The translations under genes and the position numbers were made by a program. A stretch of 64,000 nucleotides of DNA from Thamnaconus septentrionalis (taxonomy: Eukaryota; Chordata; Actinopteri; Tetraodontiformes; Monacanthidae), in contig CM020509.1 in NCBI GenBank assembly GCA_009823395.1, positions 18,582,501 through 18,646,500 on the forward strand. Reading direction: 5' to 3'. This document shows positions 39,801 to 53,100 of this stretch, piece by piece. The notes under the pieces were generated by a model. That model worked only from the letters and a program-made list of their open reading frames with translations. It did no database searches and was not told the DNA's origin. Position 1 is the stretch's first letter. Each line of letters starts with the position of its first letter.

Positions 39801-42057
39801 CCTCTTACGACCAGTCGGAGGCAGGAAATACATTTTGAACGACATGGTCATGACCTAAAAAAACAAAACAAAAAACGGTGGTTTAGTGGTGGTGGGGGAG
39901 GGGGAGTAGAGGTGGGGGCGGGCTCTTGTGTCTGTGCAGCTGCCTCTAGCGAAAGTAGCTGCAAAGTGCATCTCGTCCTCGGCGGCTCGGCAGCACAATA
40001 GACAAATAAATTAATTATGTGGTTGTTGTTTTTTTTTTCACTCCGGAAAGAAAATCAATGGCATCTTTTAGGGGCAACAATGACAGACAGGGCCGGTGCA
40101 GCCACCCAGGGGTGGGAGAGTGAAGGGGAAGGAGGGCACCCTCCCCCTTTTCCGCTCACCACTCTTCATTTATTACACAAACAGTTGCGCCCCATCAATT
40201 AATTTACCAACAATATGCGCACAAGCTTGAAATGTTTGAGCGCCGGCGTCCAAATCCGTCTTCATCGCAGCTGCTCCGCCACTCGTTCCCCGCGTAAAGC
40301 GGCATATTTCACACTTAACTGGCAAAATCAACTGGAATCTATAAAGCTTGCACACACACACACACACACCCACGCAACACACTTTGTGTTTCTCCGTGCC
40401 GCAGGTTCAGCCTCGCAGCCTCGCTGCGGCGTAAACATGATGTGGAGCTTTTGTTTTTTTACATGACAGGGTGTTGAAAGGTTTTACTGTGGCTGGAACT
40501 ATATTTACGGCCCCTACATCTACGTCGCCATCTCTGGCAGATATCTGTGTGTGCGCGCGCGCTGGAAACAAACCGAACGGAGCGGAAATAAATGCTTTTT
40601 CCCGCGCGCACAAGGTCTTTTGGCTGCTGCGTGGCGACGCGCTCCTCTGTTCAACACAATTACAATATTTTCCATCATCTGTCATGTTTTTCTCCCGGCT
40701 TCGTTTTTTTTTTTTAACATACATCCACTCTTTGCATCCTGTCATTTGTTGTTCTGTGTGTCCCCGTCCCCCTCCCCCACCCACTCTCAGCCGTGTGGCT
40801 GTGATCCGAGGCAGCGTGGCCCTGCAGGACGGCTCTCCTCTGGTCGGAGTCAACATTACCTTCCCGCAGCACCCCGAGTACGGCTACACTGTCAGCAGGC
40901 AGGACGGCAGGTAAGCACGGCCACTCTTAGTGTACCACCATGTTTGCATGCAACCTCATGTTCAACATGTTCAAAAGAAACTAAATAAACTCAACTTCTC
41001 TAATTCCATTTTTTTTTTTTTTTCATTCGCCTCAGTTTCGACCTGGTGACCTTGGGAGCCATGTCGGTGACCTTGATGTTCCAGCGCCCGCCCTTCCTGC
41101 CCCAGACCAGAACCGTCTGGACGCCCAACAACAACTTCCTGGTCCTGGATCAGGTGACCATGTCCAGGGAGGAAGCCCAGCCGCCCAAGTGTGACATCAG
41201 GAGCGTCGTGAGCCCCTACCCGCTGGTGCTGCCCTACCCCCTCCCCCGATACACGGCCTCCTGCGAGGAGAAGGGGCCGGCGGTGCCCGAGCTTCAGGTG
41301 TGGAAACTCCCACACAGTTTTATTTTTATGTGGACATACATTTCTTTTCACATCGAGTACACAACAGCTGTCATGCACAAGAGATTGTAGCCCATGGGCT
41401 AATTTGCAGCAATCTGAAAATCTGGTTCTGTGTGATGATAAAAGCCGTCCATCCAGCTGGCCCAGCGAGCCGTGACTCAATTTGTAGCAGCTCAACGGCA
41501 ACAGTCCGGAATGGGCCGGCCGGATTTTGCAAATTTTGCTCTATTCCTGTTTGCAACATTCAAATAAGGGATGAAAGAAAATGCAAATCGCGAGCCTCAG
41601 CCGTGTACTCCCCAACCAGGGAGGCAAATTAGGAGGCTGGAAGTCAGGTGTGGAGGTCAGGCAGGTGATTTTATATTTACCCTGTGACTCCCAAGGACTT
41701 TTTTTTCCCACACCATGGCCAATACTGGATGTGACCTTCAGTTTAACTCAAGCTAAAGCGGAAAAGTTTTATTTGTTGTTAGCTGGGCACTTAAAAATGC
41801 CATTATGTACTTTATAAACAATATGTTTAGCAGCTGTCGTGGGTTTCTTTTCTTTCTTTCTTTTTTTTTTACTTCTGCATTTATATCTACTGATTATCTG
41901 CATTCAGAAAGGTCATGCCCATTTAATTAGGATCAAGACTGTCAGATGAAGGACGCTTTATTGTCCTCGTCACTCCGGGGAGCACAAAGAACAGAACTCT
42001 GCATGATGCAGTGATTCATTTCAATTTCAGTCAAACACCTTCTTTTTATCATCATCA

Positions 42058-42128
<71 letters not shown>

Positions 42129-44080
42129 AGCCATAATTCAAGTCGTAATCAGTTTGTCATTTTCAGTTGATTATATGGTAAATGGACCTGGATTTTGCAT
42201 TGTCACAGATCAAACAAGCCTGTCTCCTTTCTCACCTTTTCCCCACTTCTCATTACCATCCCCTCCACCCTCCACCCTCCCAGGCTGTGCAAGAAGAGGT
42301 TTCAATCCCAGGAGCCTTTGCGAAGCTGAGCTATTTGAGCACCCGTGCCGCTGGCTACCTGTCCATGCTGCGGGTGCTGCTCACCCCTCCCACCCCGCTC
42401 TCCCCCGTGTCCCCACTGGGCGGCCTGTCCAAGGTGCACGTGCGTGCGTCGGTGGAAGGGAGGCTGTACCAGCGCTGGTACCCCGCCGGTCCGGGTCTGG
42501 TCCACAAGCTGGTGTGGAACAAGACTGACGTCTACGGCCAGGAAGTCTGGGGCCTCACGTACGCCACCGGTGAGTGTCGCACAATGCAGCGCAACAACAC
42601 AATGGGCCTCGTTTTAGACAAGTTTATCTCCAGACGAACAATCGCAAACCACCGGCAGGCTCCCTGGTGTGCGCTAAAGAACAGCGGTTGGAACGCCCGC
42701 GGTTTCCTGCCGCCGTCTATTGGCTCGTCTCGTTCTGTCGTTCATCCATCGTCCTTCGCGACAACGGCGGCCGTTCGGAAAAAACAAAATGAAATGAAGA
42801 AAACATGACTCATTCCGGAGTATTTAAACACTCCAGTGACCAAGTACGGGGTGAATAAGAAGCAATCAGGAGGTAAAATGGGCAGCAGGAAGCAGGACGA
42901 AGCACTCTGTGTCCCACTTGGGCTGCAGGCTCAGGTCTGAAATGAGAAATTAAATCTAAAAATGGCATCAGCAGCAGCAGCAGCAGCAGCAGCAGGTAAA
43001 TGTTTGTGCCAGAATAGTCAAGAAAATTAAAAACTATTCCGGGCGTCGAGAGCGGGTGGGGGGTCCAGCATGCTGCATTCAGGTGCGCCTCGGAACAGGT
43101 TTGCCCTCTAACTGCAATCAAGGTTGTTGAAAAAGGGATTTCTTTTGTTTCCTTCTGTTTGCCACATATTGTATAGTAGCAACTGTCATATCATTATGAC
43201 CTTGGTGCATTAAAAGTCATCATCATTTTAGTGTCATATGAAGTCACACAAGAATATACAAAAAATAAAGCATCTCATTAAAACAAACTAGAGAATTATT
43301 ATCGGAACATTAATTCCTGTCAAAGACAATATTTCTATGTTCAGTACGTGTATTAAAGAATATCAGTCCAGTCATGGTGCCCAGGCTGGTTTGTGAGAGC
43401 ATGACAATGGGCTAAAATCACAATTTTGTGAATTCACTGCATATCTGTGTTGTTGATTCTACTATTTATCACATTTATTGAAGTTTTAAAAAAAAAACAT
43501 CAAATTAATATTAAAATACAGGAACTTAGACAGATGAAGAGTTTTCTGTTCGTCTTACCTTGATATGTTTTGGCGCAGCTTGAAGAAGGCGGAAGCTCCG
43601 CCGAAACATGTCAAGGTTAGACAAACAGAAAACCATTGTCTTGACAAAAGAAAAATGAAACTATGAAAAACAAAGACATAATGACCATAATCAAACTTAG
43701 ACAGATGAAGCCTTCCACATATAGAAAAAAAAACTCCTGATGAAGCTTCTCTTTGCTGGTGAGTGTTTCTTGAACCTAACATCCTTGATGAATGCCCCCC
43801 CCATCCACTGATAGCATTCAAAGAGGAATGTCGAGTGTGTGCTCGAGAAGAGCCGCCACCCCCATTAAAACAGGACGTCACCATCAGCCGTATCAAACAT
43901 CACACAGTCGGGATTCTATCTGCGTCCCTCAGCAGCAAGACTTTGTGTAAAATCATCGACCCTTTGGCGGCTAATCAGCCAGCCGTTAATGGAAACCCCC
44001 CCGCTGGGACATGAGAGGCTGAAGTTTTCCTTATAATAAACCAATATTGTCGTCGCCATCATCCTCAGCAGCAGCAGCAT

Positions 44081-44112
<32 letters not shown>

Positions 44113-47100
44113 GCAGCTTGCGTTTATTTTACTAGTGGTTGAAGTTTCCGACTGTCCACAACTTTAGGAAGTCCAAATAATGGAATTTGTTCTAGGTAGC
44201 AGTGGGAGGAGCTGATTGTGCTGACGGCAGGAAGAAACAAGCAAAGTCGATCTGTTGAAAAAAGCAGGAAGCAACTATAGACGGCTTTATCACTGTGCCG
44301 AGGGATGACTGTCAGCATCACTGGGCAGGCTGTGAGCTGAAAAAAAACAACAACAAAAAAACAAGTTAGTTTGCAAAACACAAGTGTACAATTGTGGAGT
44401 TGCGATGAACATGGCCCCGTTTTTCCCCATCAATGTCTTTCCCACCTGTCGTGGAAAAAATACAATAAATTAAAGCTGCAAACAGCATTAGTGGGTCTGA
44501 GCCTATATGGCCGCCACCTGCCAATGATGTCCGCCGCCTGCCGACGCAACCCTACGCATGCTGATTCCCCCCCGACTCATGCCGACGCCTGCCGATGAAC
44601 CCCGAAACCTGCCAACGCCCCTTGACACCTGTTGACCTCTTCGGAATCCTGGCAACCTCTGCCGATGCCCCCCCCCTCGACACATGCTGACGCCTGCCAA
44701 TGACTCCCAACACCTGTCGACGCCCCTTGACACCTGTTGACCCCTTTGGAATCCTGGCAACCCCTGCCGATGCCCCCAAGACACCTGTCGACTCCTTCCG
44801 ACGCCTACCGTCCCCTTCAGAATCCTGCCAAGCCTAGCCGACGCCCCCGAAACCTGCCAAACCTCCCCGACACCTCTCGACCCCTGCCATCCACTGTCGA
44901 CACCCCCCAATGAGTTTTAAAGCATGTTTAGTGGGTGAAATGAGAACTGGAAGAGTTATTAATTATATGCGTTTTGCCATATGTGTAAGCAAACAATGCA
45001 GATTTTGCCTTTTCTGATTGGCCAAAGCTGTCAAGTGCAGATTATTGGCCCTGAGGAGACAAACACGTGGGATTTTGAATGATAGCTGTACCACCTTCCA
45101 AATGGCCATGAATCAATTTGTTTCACAGCTGTTTTTGTTGTTGAACTTTTTTGGCTCGTTTCAAAAGAAGCCGTCACGACCGAATTCTTGGAGCCTTTGA
45201 TCGGTCATTCCAGAGATGATTCTCCTGCTATCCGTGTCTGCCCCCCCCCGTTCTCTCCTTCATACTCTCACCCTCTTTTTTCGCCTCCTGTGGAGGTTTG
45301 TAGACAAACAGCAGAGCTGCGAGAGCTTTGCCTAAGCACCCAGATACGGCGGAGCGAAGCAGAAGCTTTGTCCACTCGAGTGTATGGCCTCTTACCGAGA
45401 TTGGATCGGGTGTGGGAGGGGGAGGGCAGGGCTCCTCTTCTTATCTGTTCAAGCTGCATTTCATCTGCTCCACTTCCCTCCTGATCTTTCAACTCTTCTC
45501 AACTCCGCTGATCCCCTGTTTTCTTCTTTCTTTCTTTCTTTCTTTCTCTTTCTTCTCCCTCTCACCCTCTTCCCCCTTTCCTGCCCTTCTTACCCCTCTC
45601 CCCTTCCCTCACCCCCCTCGTCTTCCTCTGTCCTTCCCTCTTCTCCATTTCTCTTCCTGCCTGCTATTTCCTGCTCTTTCTCCCAGGTCTCCTCCGCCAC
45701 TTCCTGCTCGTGTCCCCCTGCCCCTCTTTTGTTCCCTCCGTTGTTTTGCTCCCTTTCCTTTTCTTTGTGTTCATCAACGGTCGACAGACGCACCGCATTT
45801 TCTCCACTTTAATGCTCCCGTGTGATGTAACGTTTGCGTCATCAGTGTTTTCCGTAGACTCGCCGAACCCTGACGAAAGGCAAAAACTCCTTCCCTTGCT
45901 CCCCTGCAGAAGTGTGATGTGATGTCACAAAGAGCACCAGAATGTTGCCTTCCAGGTTAGACGGTGATGCTCAGCTAGGTGTTTACCACCTCCTGCGTCT
46001 TTCACGTTGCCTTGAAGACCTGTACAAGGTGCAACAAATAATACCCAACACTCTAGGAGGCCATAACTGACAGTTTCTTTGTTGGAGGCTGTAAAGCTAA
46101 ATATAAATATGCTGTTTACTTGACGTTTGGAGGAATAAAAATGCTCAAAGCTCTGAAAATTGCCTGTAATATAGTGACCTTTATTGTTTCTGGATAGAAA
46201 TAATGGCTTAAAATCTATCTTAAAAAAAAAAAAAAAAACACTTCTCCCCCAATCACCGGCCGTCAGTAATTCCTCTCCAAGGTGTTTGTTTTTGTCCTCA
46301 CCAGTCTCTGGCTGCGCCCCCCTCCGCTGTGCCTTCCGTGCCCCCTGCAGTGCGTGCTGAGTTTCAAACACAGGCCAGAGCTCAGGAAATGCCCCTTAAT
46401 GGACACCAAAATAGAGCCGCTGCATCCAGTCTCCTTTTGGTTTTTTTCATATTTTTAACTAAGGGAATAAAATGCCCCATTTAGAGAATAGAATGGGCCA
46501 AGTCGCGTAAGACCAGTAAATCTCCATAAGCCGTAAACCTGTGGGTGTCTTGTTTTCTTTTCCATGGCAGGCTTTTCTCGAAAGGTTAAGTTGCGCCTCC
46601 GTGGGGAATTATTATACGTGAAAAGAGTCTCCTCAGAGCTGGTAGCCCCGTCCCTCCAAGTACATGTGCAATCACAACCCCCCCTCTCGTCCCCTCCTCA
46701 CCCACCGCTTCATGCTCGGCACTCGCACTCCACCAGGAGTGGCGAGGGGATTAGGCTCTGTCTGCCTGAGGCTCCAGCAGAAGGGACTGAACACTCCCAC
46801 CTGAGATATTAAGTGTGCATTTGTGTACTGACACATATCGTTCGTGAAGGTGTGTGTGTGCTTGTGCGCGTGTGTTTGTGTGTCTTACTGTGAAGCCATT
46901 GTCCCAGACAGACGTTCCCCTTTGGGATTGCTTTGTCCGTTCCGTCCTGGAGGAAGCCTGTTCCTCAAATAAAGTCATTTTCATGTCGATGCTTGGGGTT
47001 TTTTTTTTTGTTTTTAATGGGTTCCTGTCCCACGGCGCTGCATTAAGTTAAGGGCCGCCTCGCGTTCGTTTTCACCGTGATGGATCGCTATCAAGGCCAC

Positions 47101-50100
47101 GGAACGGCTTCCTGCGTGGGGGCGGAGTTGAAGGGTCTCAGAACTTCTCAGAAAACTACAGCATTTCTTATTTTGCCCTCGTACACTTCAGACTCAAGGT
47201 TAAAAACTAACTCACCCTTTGTGTGTTTACTTGAAGGAGAGCTATTGTTGAAAATTGACCTTTTCAGCTAATTAACATGTCTTTTTGTTATAGTGATAGA
47301 ATTGATTTTTCTGTTACTGCGCTGAAACCAGGATTTAGTTCGACTTTCTTTTTTTTTTCTTTCAACTCGATTATCATATTAACACCTCTGTAGAGTATTT
47401 TTTTTATTTTTTTTTTTGTAATGTTTAAAGAGCTAGTAGTGTCCACCCAGTTAGCCAACACTAGCGGTGAGCAGCTGACCAGTCACAAGGGAGTGGGGGC
47501 TGTGGGTGCTTCTCTTTAGGCTGAGAAGAGCTTGTTTTGTGAGACCTGTACAGCTCAAAGTAGGAGATTTTGGATCAAATTGTTTATGGGTGGAAGTAAA
47601 CCACCGAAATTAATTTGTTAAATCTGAAAATGGACGTAATAAGAGTTCTGACTATGGCCCCTTTCACAGTTCTCGTCAGACTTCTTTCTCTGTTTTAACA
47701 AAGTCTAGAGTCCCTCGTCCTCGCTGCATCGCCCTTCCAATCACTCCATTGATTTTGTCCACTTGCAGATACAGACGGGCCTCTGCAGAGAGCCTCTCCG
47801 TCTTTATGTTCCTCTTTAGCTTTAACCATCTGCTGAGTCGCGTCTGCTCCCCTTTAAAGCCGCCACTCCCTGTGCACTCGGTGCCTTTTGCTCCTTTGAA
47901 CCCGGAGACGTGCTGGTTTACACTGAAGTGGGTTACGGAGCCATCAGTAGCAACAGTGATTGACACTGACAACTCTTTCAGCGTGTTTGTGTCAAGCGTG
48001 TCAAGCTGCCTCTCTGTTGAGCGAATCAAAGCCTTTGGGGTTTTTTTTCTTTCTTTTTTTCTTTTTCGAGAATGTTGCCTGTTGTCTGTGGCGCTAACTG
48101 CCTGCTCAGCATGTCAGACAAATGACAATGAGTTCATAAAACCAAAGCAATTCCCGAAGGAATACTAGTAAAATTGGAATTGAAAAAAAACATGCTTTTT
48201 CTGTAATTTATTGGGCGTGTCAAAAAATTTGGTCCTAACAGAATCACCGCCTCTTTAACAGCTTCATAGGACAAAGAATGTCAGCGTTCACTTTACGGCT
48301 TATTAGACGCATGGCCATATCGCTGAGGAATCAGCAGAGTCGATGCATGGTAATGAGTGAAAACCAAAAGCTGCCTCCGGGGCGGCTCAGCGCGGCCGGG
48401 CCACCTGAATGCTTGAGAAGAGAATAGCGCTTTATTGATCCCCACAGGGGGACCTTTACGGTGTCACAGCGGCATAAATTATGAAAAGCACAACAAGGTA
48501 AAAGTGACCGCGTCAATTAAGACAAGCTAAAGTGCATGCCAGCGTGCTATAAATAAATGAATCAAGATAAATGGGCCTCGGGGTGGGGGTGCGGCAGGGG
48601 GTGGAGGGTGCTGAGAAGTTCAGGCTGCTCTGCCCTTCTTGAGCAGAGCGCCGCCGTCCCTTCAAAAGGCCTTAAATCACTCCAGCATTTCAGCTTCCTC
48701 CCACTCGCCACTTGGTCTTTGAGTCGTTCGATCAGTCTGGGACTCATCTTTATTGACAAGAGTTTTTCCACTCCAGACCAGTGTGTCATAGCACTCTGTT
48801 TAACGATAGTAGAGGGAAAAAAATACTAAAAATGTCCACAGAATAACGATCCAAAAAAAAAAGATGAACTATGGCAAATATGGAATGGAAGAAAGTGTGG
48901 CAGTTGTGCAAGTAATGTGAGTGATGCAAGTATGAAACTCCGGCAGATTAATGCGGATTCCCTGAGTCTCCGTGACTCATGTGGTTCTCCTCAGCGCTCC
49001 TCGCACCTTCATCCTCCTCGCCGCCGCTGCAGCCCCCCCCCCTGCAGTGACAGAGCCGTCGGAGCGCTAATGGAGATGGAAGGTTCCGGAATTACAGCTG
49101 AAGTCGGAGGTGTAGGTGGCGAGAAGGAACGGTGAAGTGCTCCCGAACGTCGCCCGCGTCTGTCTGTCTGTCCATCTGACTGACTGACTGACTGCAGCCC
49201 GAAGTTCTGTGGCTGCTGAGCTGCCGCTGGTTTTTTCCGCCTCCTTCAAAGCAATTTGTCCTCCGTTGCGACACCAAGGGGCCGCGCTGTCTCTTTAAAT
49301 TAATCGTAATAATTAATTATAAACAATGTTGGTGTGGGCCTGCTTTAAAAATCACCTCTGTTGCAAAGTGTTTTGAACTAAATGAGTAAAATAGCAACTG
49401 GCCCTGACTAAAGGTAAAAAGGATGAATAAAAATATAAACAGGAGGAGAAGAAAAGAAAGAATAAGGGTAGAGATGTGAATACCTTATAAATACGTTATT
49501 ATCTTAAATTTATCAAGCATGAGAGGCCATTTTAAAGTTAGAAGTTTAAGTTTTTACTAGATTATTGGGTTCTTAATTCAGCATATTTTACCCTATACGT
49601 CCCATTCTTGAACAAATCACATGTGGCTTTTTGAATGTGTGTGCAACACAAGGCTGTAATAAATAATAAATAAATAAATAAATAAATAATAATAAAACAA
49701 TGGAGGTAATTAAAGCCACGTTCAGACTGCCAACCAAAATCCGATTTTAAGACCATCCAGATTGAAACAGGATGGCTCTTTTGTAGTCTGAACAGTCACA
49801 AATCACATGAAATCCGATTTTTTGCAAAACAGATTTAAACCACCTTCGGGAGGTTGTTTCAAATCGCATTTGGACAGATGCCTCTCAGTCTAAACAACTC
49901 CAGAGACACACAGATGGGTTTTGACTGTCCGTGATGTCACTCCACACGACGCAAGACCCAATGCGCCAGAACAGAGGGCGCCATTCCAGGTGCGGAGCTG
50001 TAATGTAATGGAGCAGACAGGAGAAGTAGAAAGCAGCAGTCCCTAGACAGAGGAGGAAACTCATTGCCTCATCAGTTTGTGGAGAGATAACTCCATTCAA

Positions 50101-53100
50101 GCCAAGCTCCAGGCCATGTATCGCAACAAGTGCCGCTGTCGCAATGATATGACGTCACACACTACACGCTACGCTGGACGACGCCTCCGCTCTGACGTCC
50201 TTGCTACAGCAACCTGTCAAGTAATGTGGCCCAGTCTGATCACAGACAGATCCCATTTGGACACTTGCTAGAAACAGTGTGGACGGTCAGCCCTAAAAAT
50301 CGGATTTCAGAAGGAAACTGATTTGAATCAGATTCACCTGCAGTCTGAACGCAGCTTCAGAAGCTCTTGAATGAGTATTACTTCCCGCTGCCGAAACTAC
50401 AGACTAGATGCTCTTCAACCGCTGTAGCGTAAGTGTGTTGCTTGATAACAGGTTGTTTTTGTTTTGTTTTTTTACACCCAAGAGTTCTTTTCACCTGCTG
50501 CATCTGAGTGTATTTGTGTATTTCAAGTGAGTCAGACTGCCAGACCGTTGTTTTTGTTTTTTTTAAAAAAGAATAAACAGGGATTCATGCCAAGCCAAGA
50601 ATGAGATGTTGATGGTTGTTAGCTGTAGTGGAGGAGCTGCATACTGTATCATTACCACCAAGAGGCCGTGCTGCTAATTCTAGGCTTCGCTCATGAAGAC
50701 TGGCTGCTCCTGATTGCGGCGTTTCCCACTTCTCGCCGATCTCTCTCTGATTAGGCCGTCGGGCGCTTATCCTGCGTCTCGACGCTCGCGCTCGGGGCCG
50801 CTGTGTCGAGTTCCGTACGGCAACACGTGGCCGTGGGTTCAACGGCTTCGGCAGCAGACTGTAATTACTGTTATTACCGCGCATAGCACGCAGCGCACTC
50901 ATGTGTGGGTATGCTTTTTGTTTTCTTTTCCCTTTTCTTCTCCTTCTCCCGACCCCTCTACTTCAGTTTCTGTGGGTTACGAGTACGAGTCGTGCCCCGG
51001 CGCCATCCAGTGGGAGCGGAGGACGGCTCCCATGCACGGCTTTGAGTTGGTGCCGTCCAACCTGGGCGGCTGGTCCTTGGACAAACACCACGCCCTCAAC
51101 ATGCGCAGCGGTGAGAGCCGCTAGTTTGTGTCGCAAGTGTTTGTCTTTAAACTCCCAAGTTTGATTTTTGCCACTTTCTATTTTTCTCACTTATTTAATG
51201 TTTTATGCCGTTTTTCAGGTTGTTGTTTTTTGTTTTTTTTACATACTATTTGAAATTACAGGCCAAAGGAGATAAATACTAAATAACAAGTAGTGAATCA
51301 TGAGTATGATTAAAAAAGAAAAACACCAGAATACAGATAATCATTGTGATATTCCAATAATATTTGCAGTTGTGTTCTTTGTCATTTGTAGTGACACAAA
51401 AAATAAATTATAATCTCATTGTTTTGATTTAAAAAAAAAAATGTTATTCCCAGCTGTACTCTGCTGAAAAAGGAAAAAAAAGCACTATCCCCTTTCACAT
51501 TAAATTTTGAATTGCCCCAGGGTTATTTTTGCACTGGTTTATGCAAGTAATGTTTATCCATCCTGAACTTTGCTAGTTTACTTTTTTCCTCCCCCCAGTT
51601 TCAAACTGGCACCCTTTATCTCTGTGTTTAGCCGCTGCTCTCAGGTCTCCAGGTTAACCCTCCTCTGGGCCAGCAAGCCCAAGGCTTAAGTCAGGCTTTC
51701 TTAACCTGGGGCTTAGAACGCCCTTAGCCTTGAGGCTTAAGACGTTGCAAAGAATAATTTTTCGCTCTGGGCAATGTGCAGTGTTAAAAAACTTCAATAA
51801 TCAGTTCAGTTCAGGAAAATGAAAACAAAACAAAACTTTGTTCGTTTTAACAGAGAGCAGTGCAGGAATTGTAACCCAAACTGCTGAAATAAAGCTCTTC
51901 ACATCAAATCGCAGGAGATTCACTTTAAATAAAAAGACTTTCTGGATGTGCACATGCATTACTGTATTACTGTCTCTCCTGCTCTTGCCAGGGATCCTCC
52001 ACAAAGGAAACGGCGAGAACGTCTTCCTCTCCCAGCAGCCGCCCATCATCAGCACTGTGATGGGCAACGGCTTCTACCGCAGCGTCCCCTGCGGGCCGGG
52101 CTGCAGCGGCACCGCCCGCGACATGATGCTGTTCGCCCCCGTGGCGCTGGCCAGCGGCCCCGACGGCTCCCTCTACATCGGGGACTTCAACTTCGTCCGC
52201 CGGGTCCACCCCGACGGATACACCCGCACCATCCTGGAGCTGAAGTGAGTGGCGCCAATGATGCGCTTGGTTTCGCGTGCAACAACGGCGTTAAGTGGAA
52301 TGATCTTGGGTCGTCTCCCCCTCCCACCACGCCCGCCTCCTCCTCCTCCTCCTCCTCCTCCTCCTCCTCCTCCTCCCCTCCAGCCGAGGGGAAAAGCTGC
52401 GGGATTTGGAACACTTGATTGACTCGAGCACAATTAAAATGAAATTAGCTCAGCTGCTGTGGGTTAGCGTAGCATTAGCGTGGGATGGAATCTGCAGTCA
52501 GGATCCGTTTTTGATCTCCGCGGGGATCCGCGCTGAAAGTTGCCCGTCGTGCAAACAGAGCGTGTGAGGTTCCGACGTGACAGACTTTAATCAACCTCTT
52601 TAGGATGTGAGAGAAAGGCTCAAAAGTCTTTATGTCTTTTGCTGTCTTTTGAGAGAAATATTTTTTTATTTTACAGCGACGATATCTCCCGGCTTTCGCT
52701 TCAGGCGCTACTTTCTCTGGTTCTGTAATTTTTACAGCCGTGGTGGAACCTCGCCGGGATCACACAGTCATTTGTCCCGTAAAATGTTCTCCTTATGTAA
52801 CTTAACTCGCTCGTTCTTTGTTGTTATTGTGTCTTTGATGAGAATTTCTGGTTCACAAACTGGGCTCTGCACACACTGCGCGCTGTTAGCGACTCCCCCG
52901 TCCATCCATGGGAGGAAATGCCAAAAAGCTTCCCGTTAGCGTTAATATTTAATGTGAAACAATACAGCCGCCTAAATCAGCGCTAATCTCACTTCATGAA
53001 GGCAAAATTGACTCTTGTAGGCCTATGAAATCTAAGTGACTCTTGTTAGCATCACAAATGACATCTCGTGTTGCTGTTGTCTTTTCTTCTCTCCCTTTAA

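Larger units (their letters stand above)
42570..50966 (+). other. Intron 13 (8.4 kb)
   Basis: Holds AGC/CAT triplet runs (42966-42995, 44067-44117), an imperfect inverted repeat (43541-43633), a GC-rich minisatellite (44510-44905), a pyrimidine-rich block (45515-45725), a retroposon tail (48425-48485) and a MITE (49713-50357). No second gene is supported. Confidence 0.85.

Noticed and set aside
40971..41501. 176-residue minus-strand open frame over exon 12
   Set aside because: A shadow of the GC-rich exon on the opposite strand. The plus-strand frame is a clear TTR-like/FN-plug match.
44503..44910. 135-residue minus-strand frame with repeating peptide
   Set aside because: The repetition comes from the DNA minisatellite. 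No homology or gene structure is seen around it.
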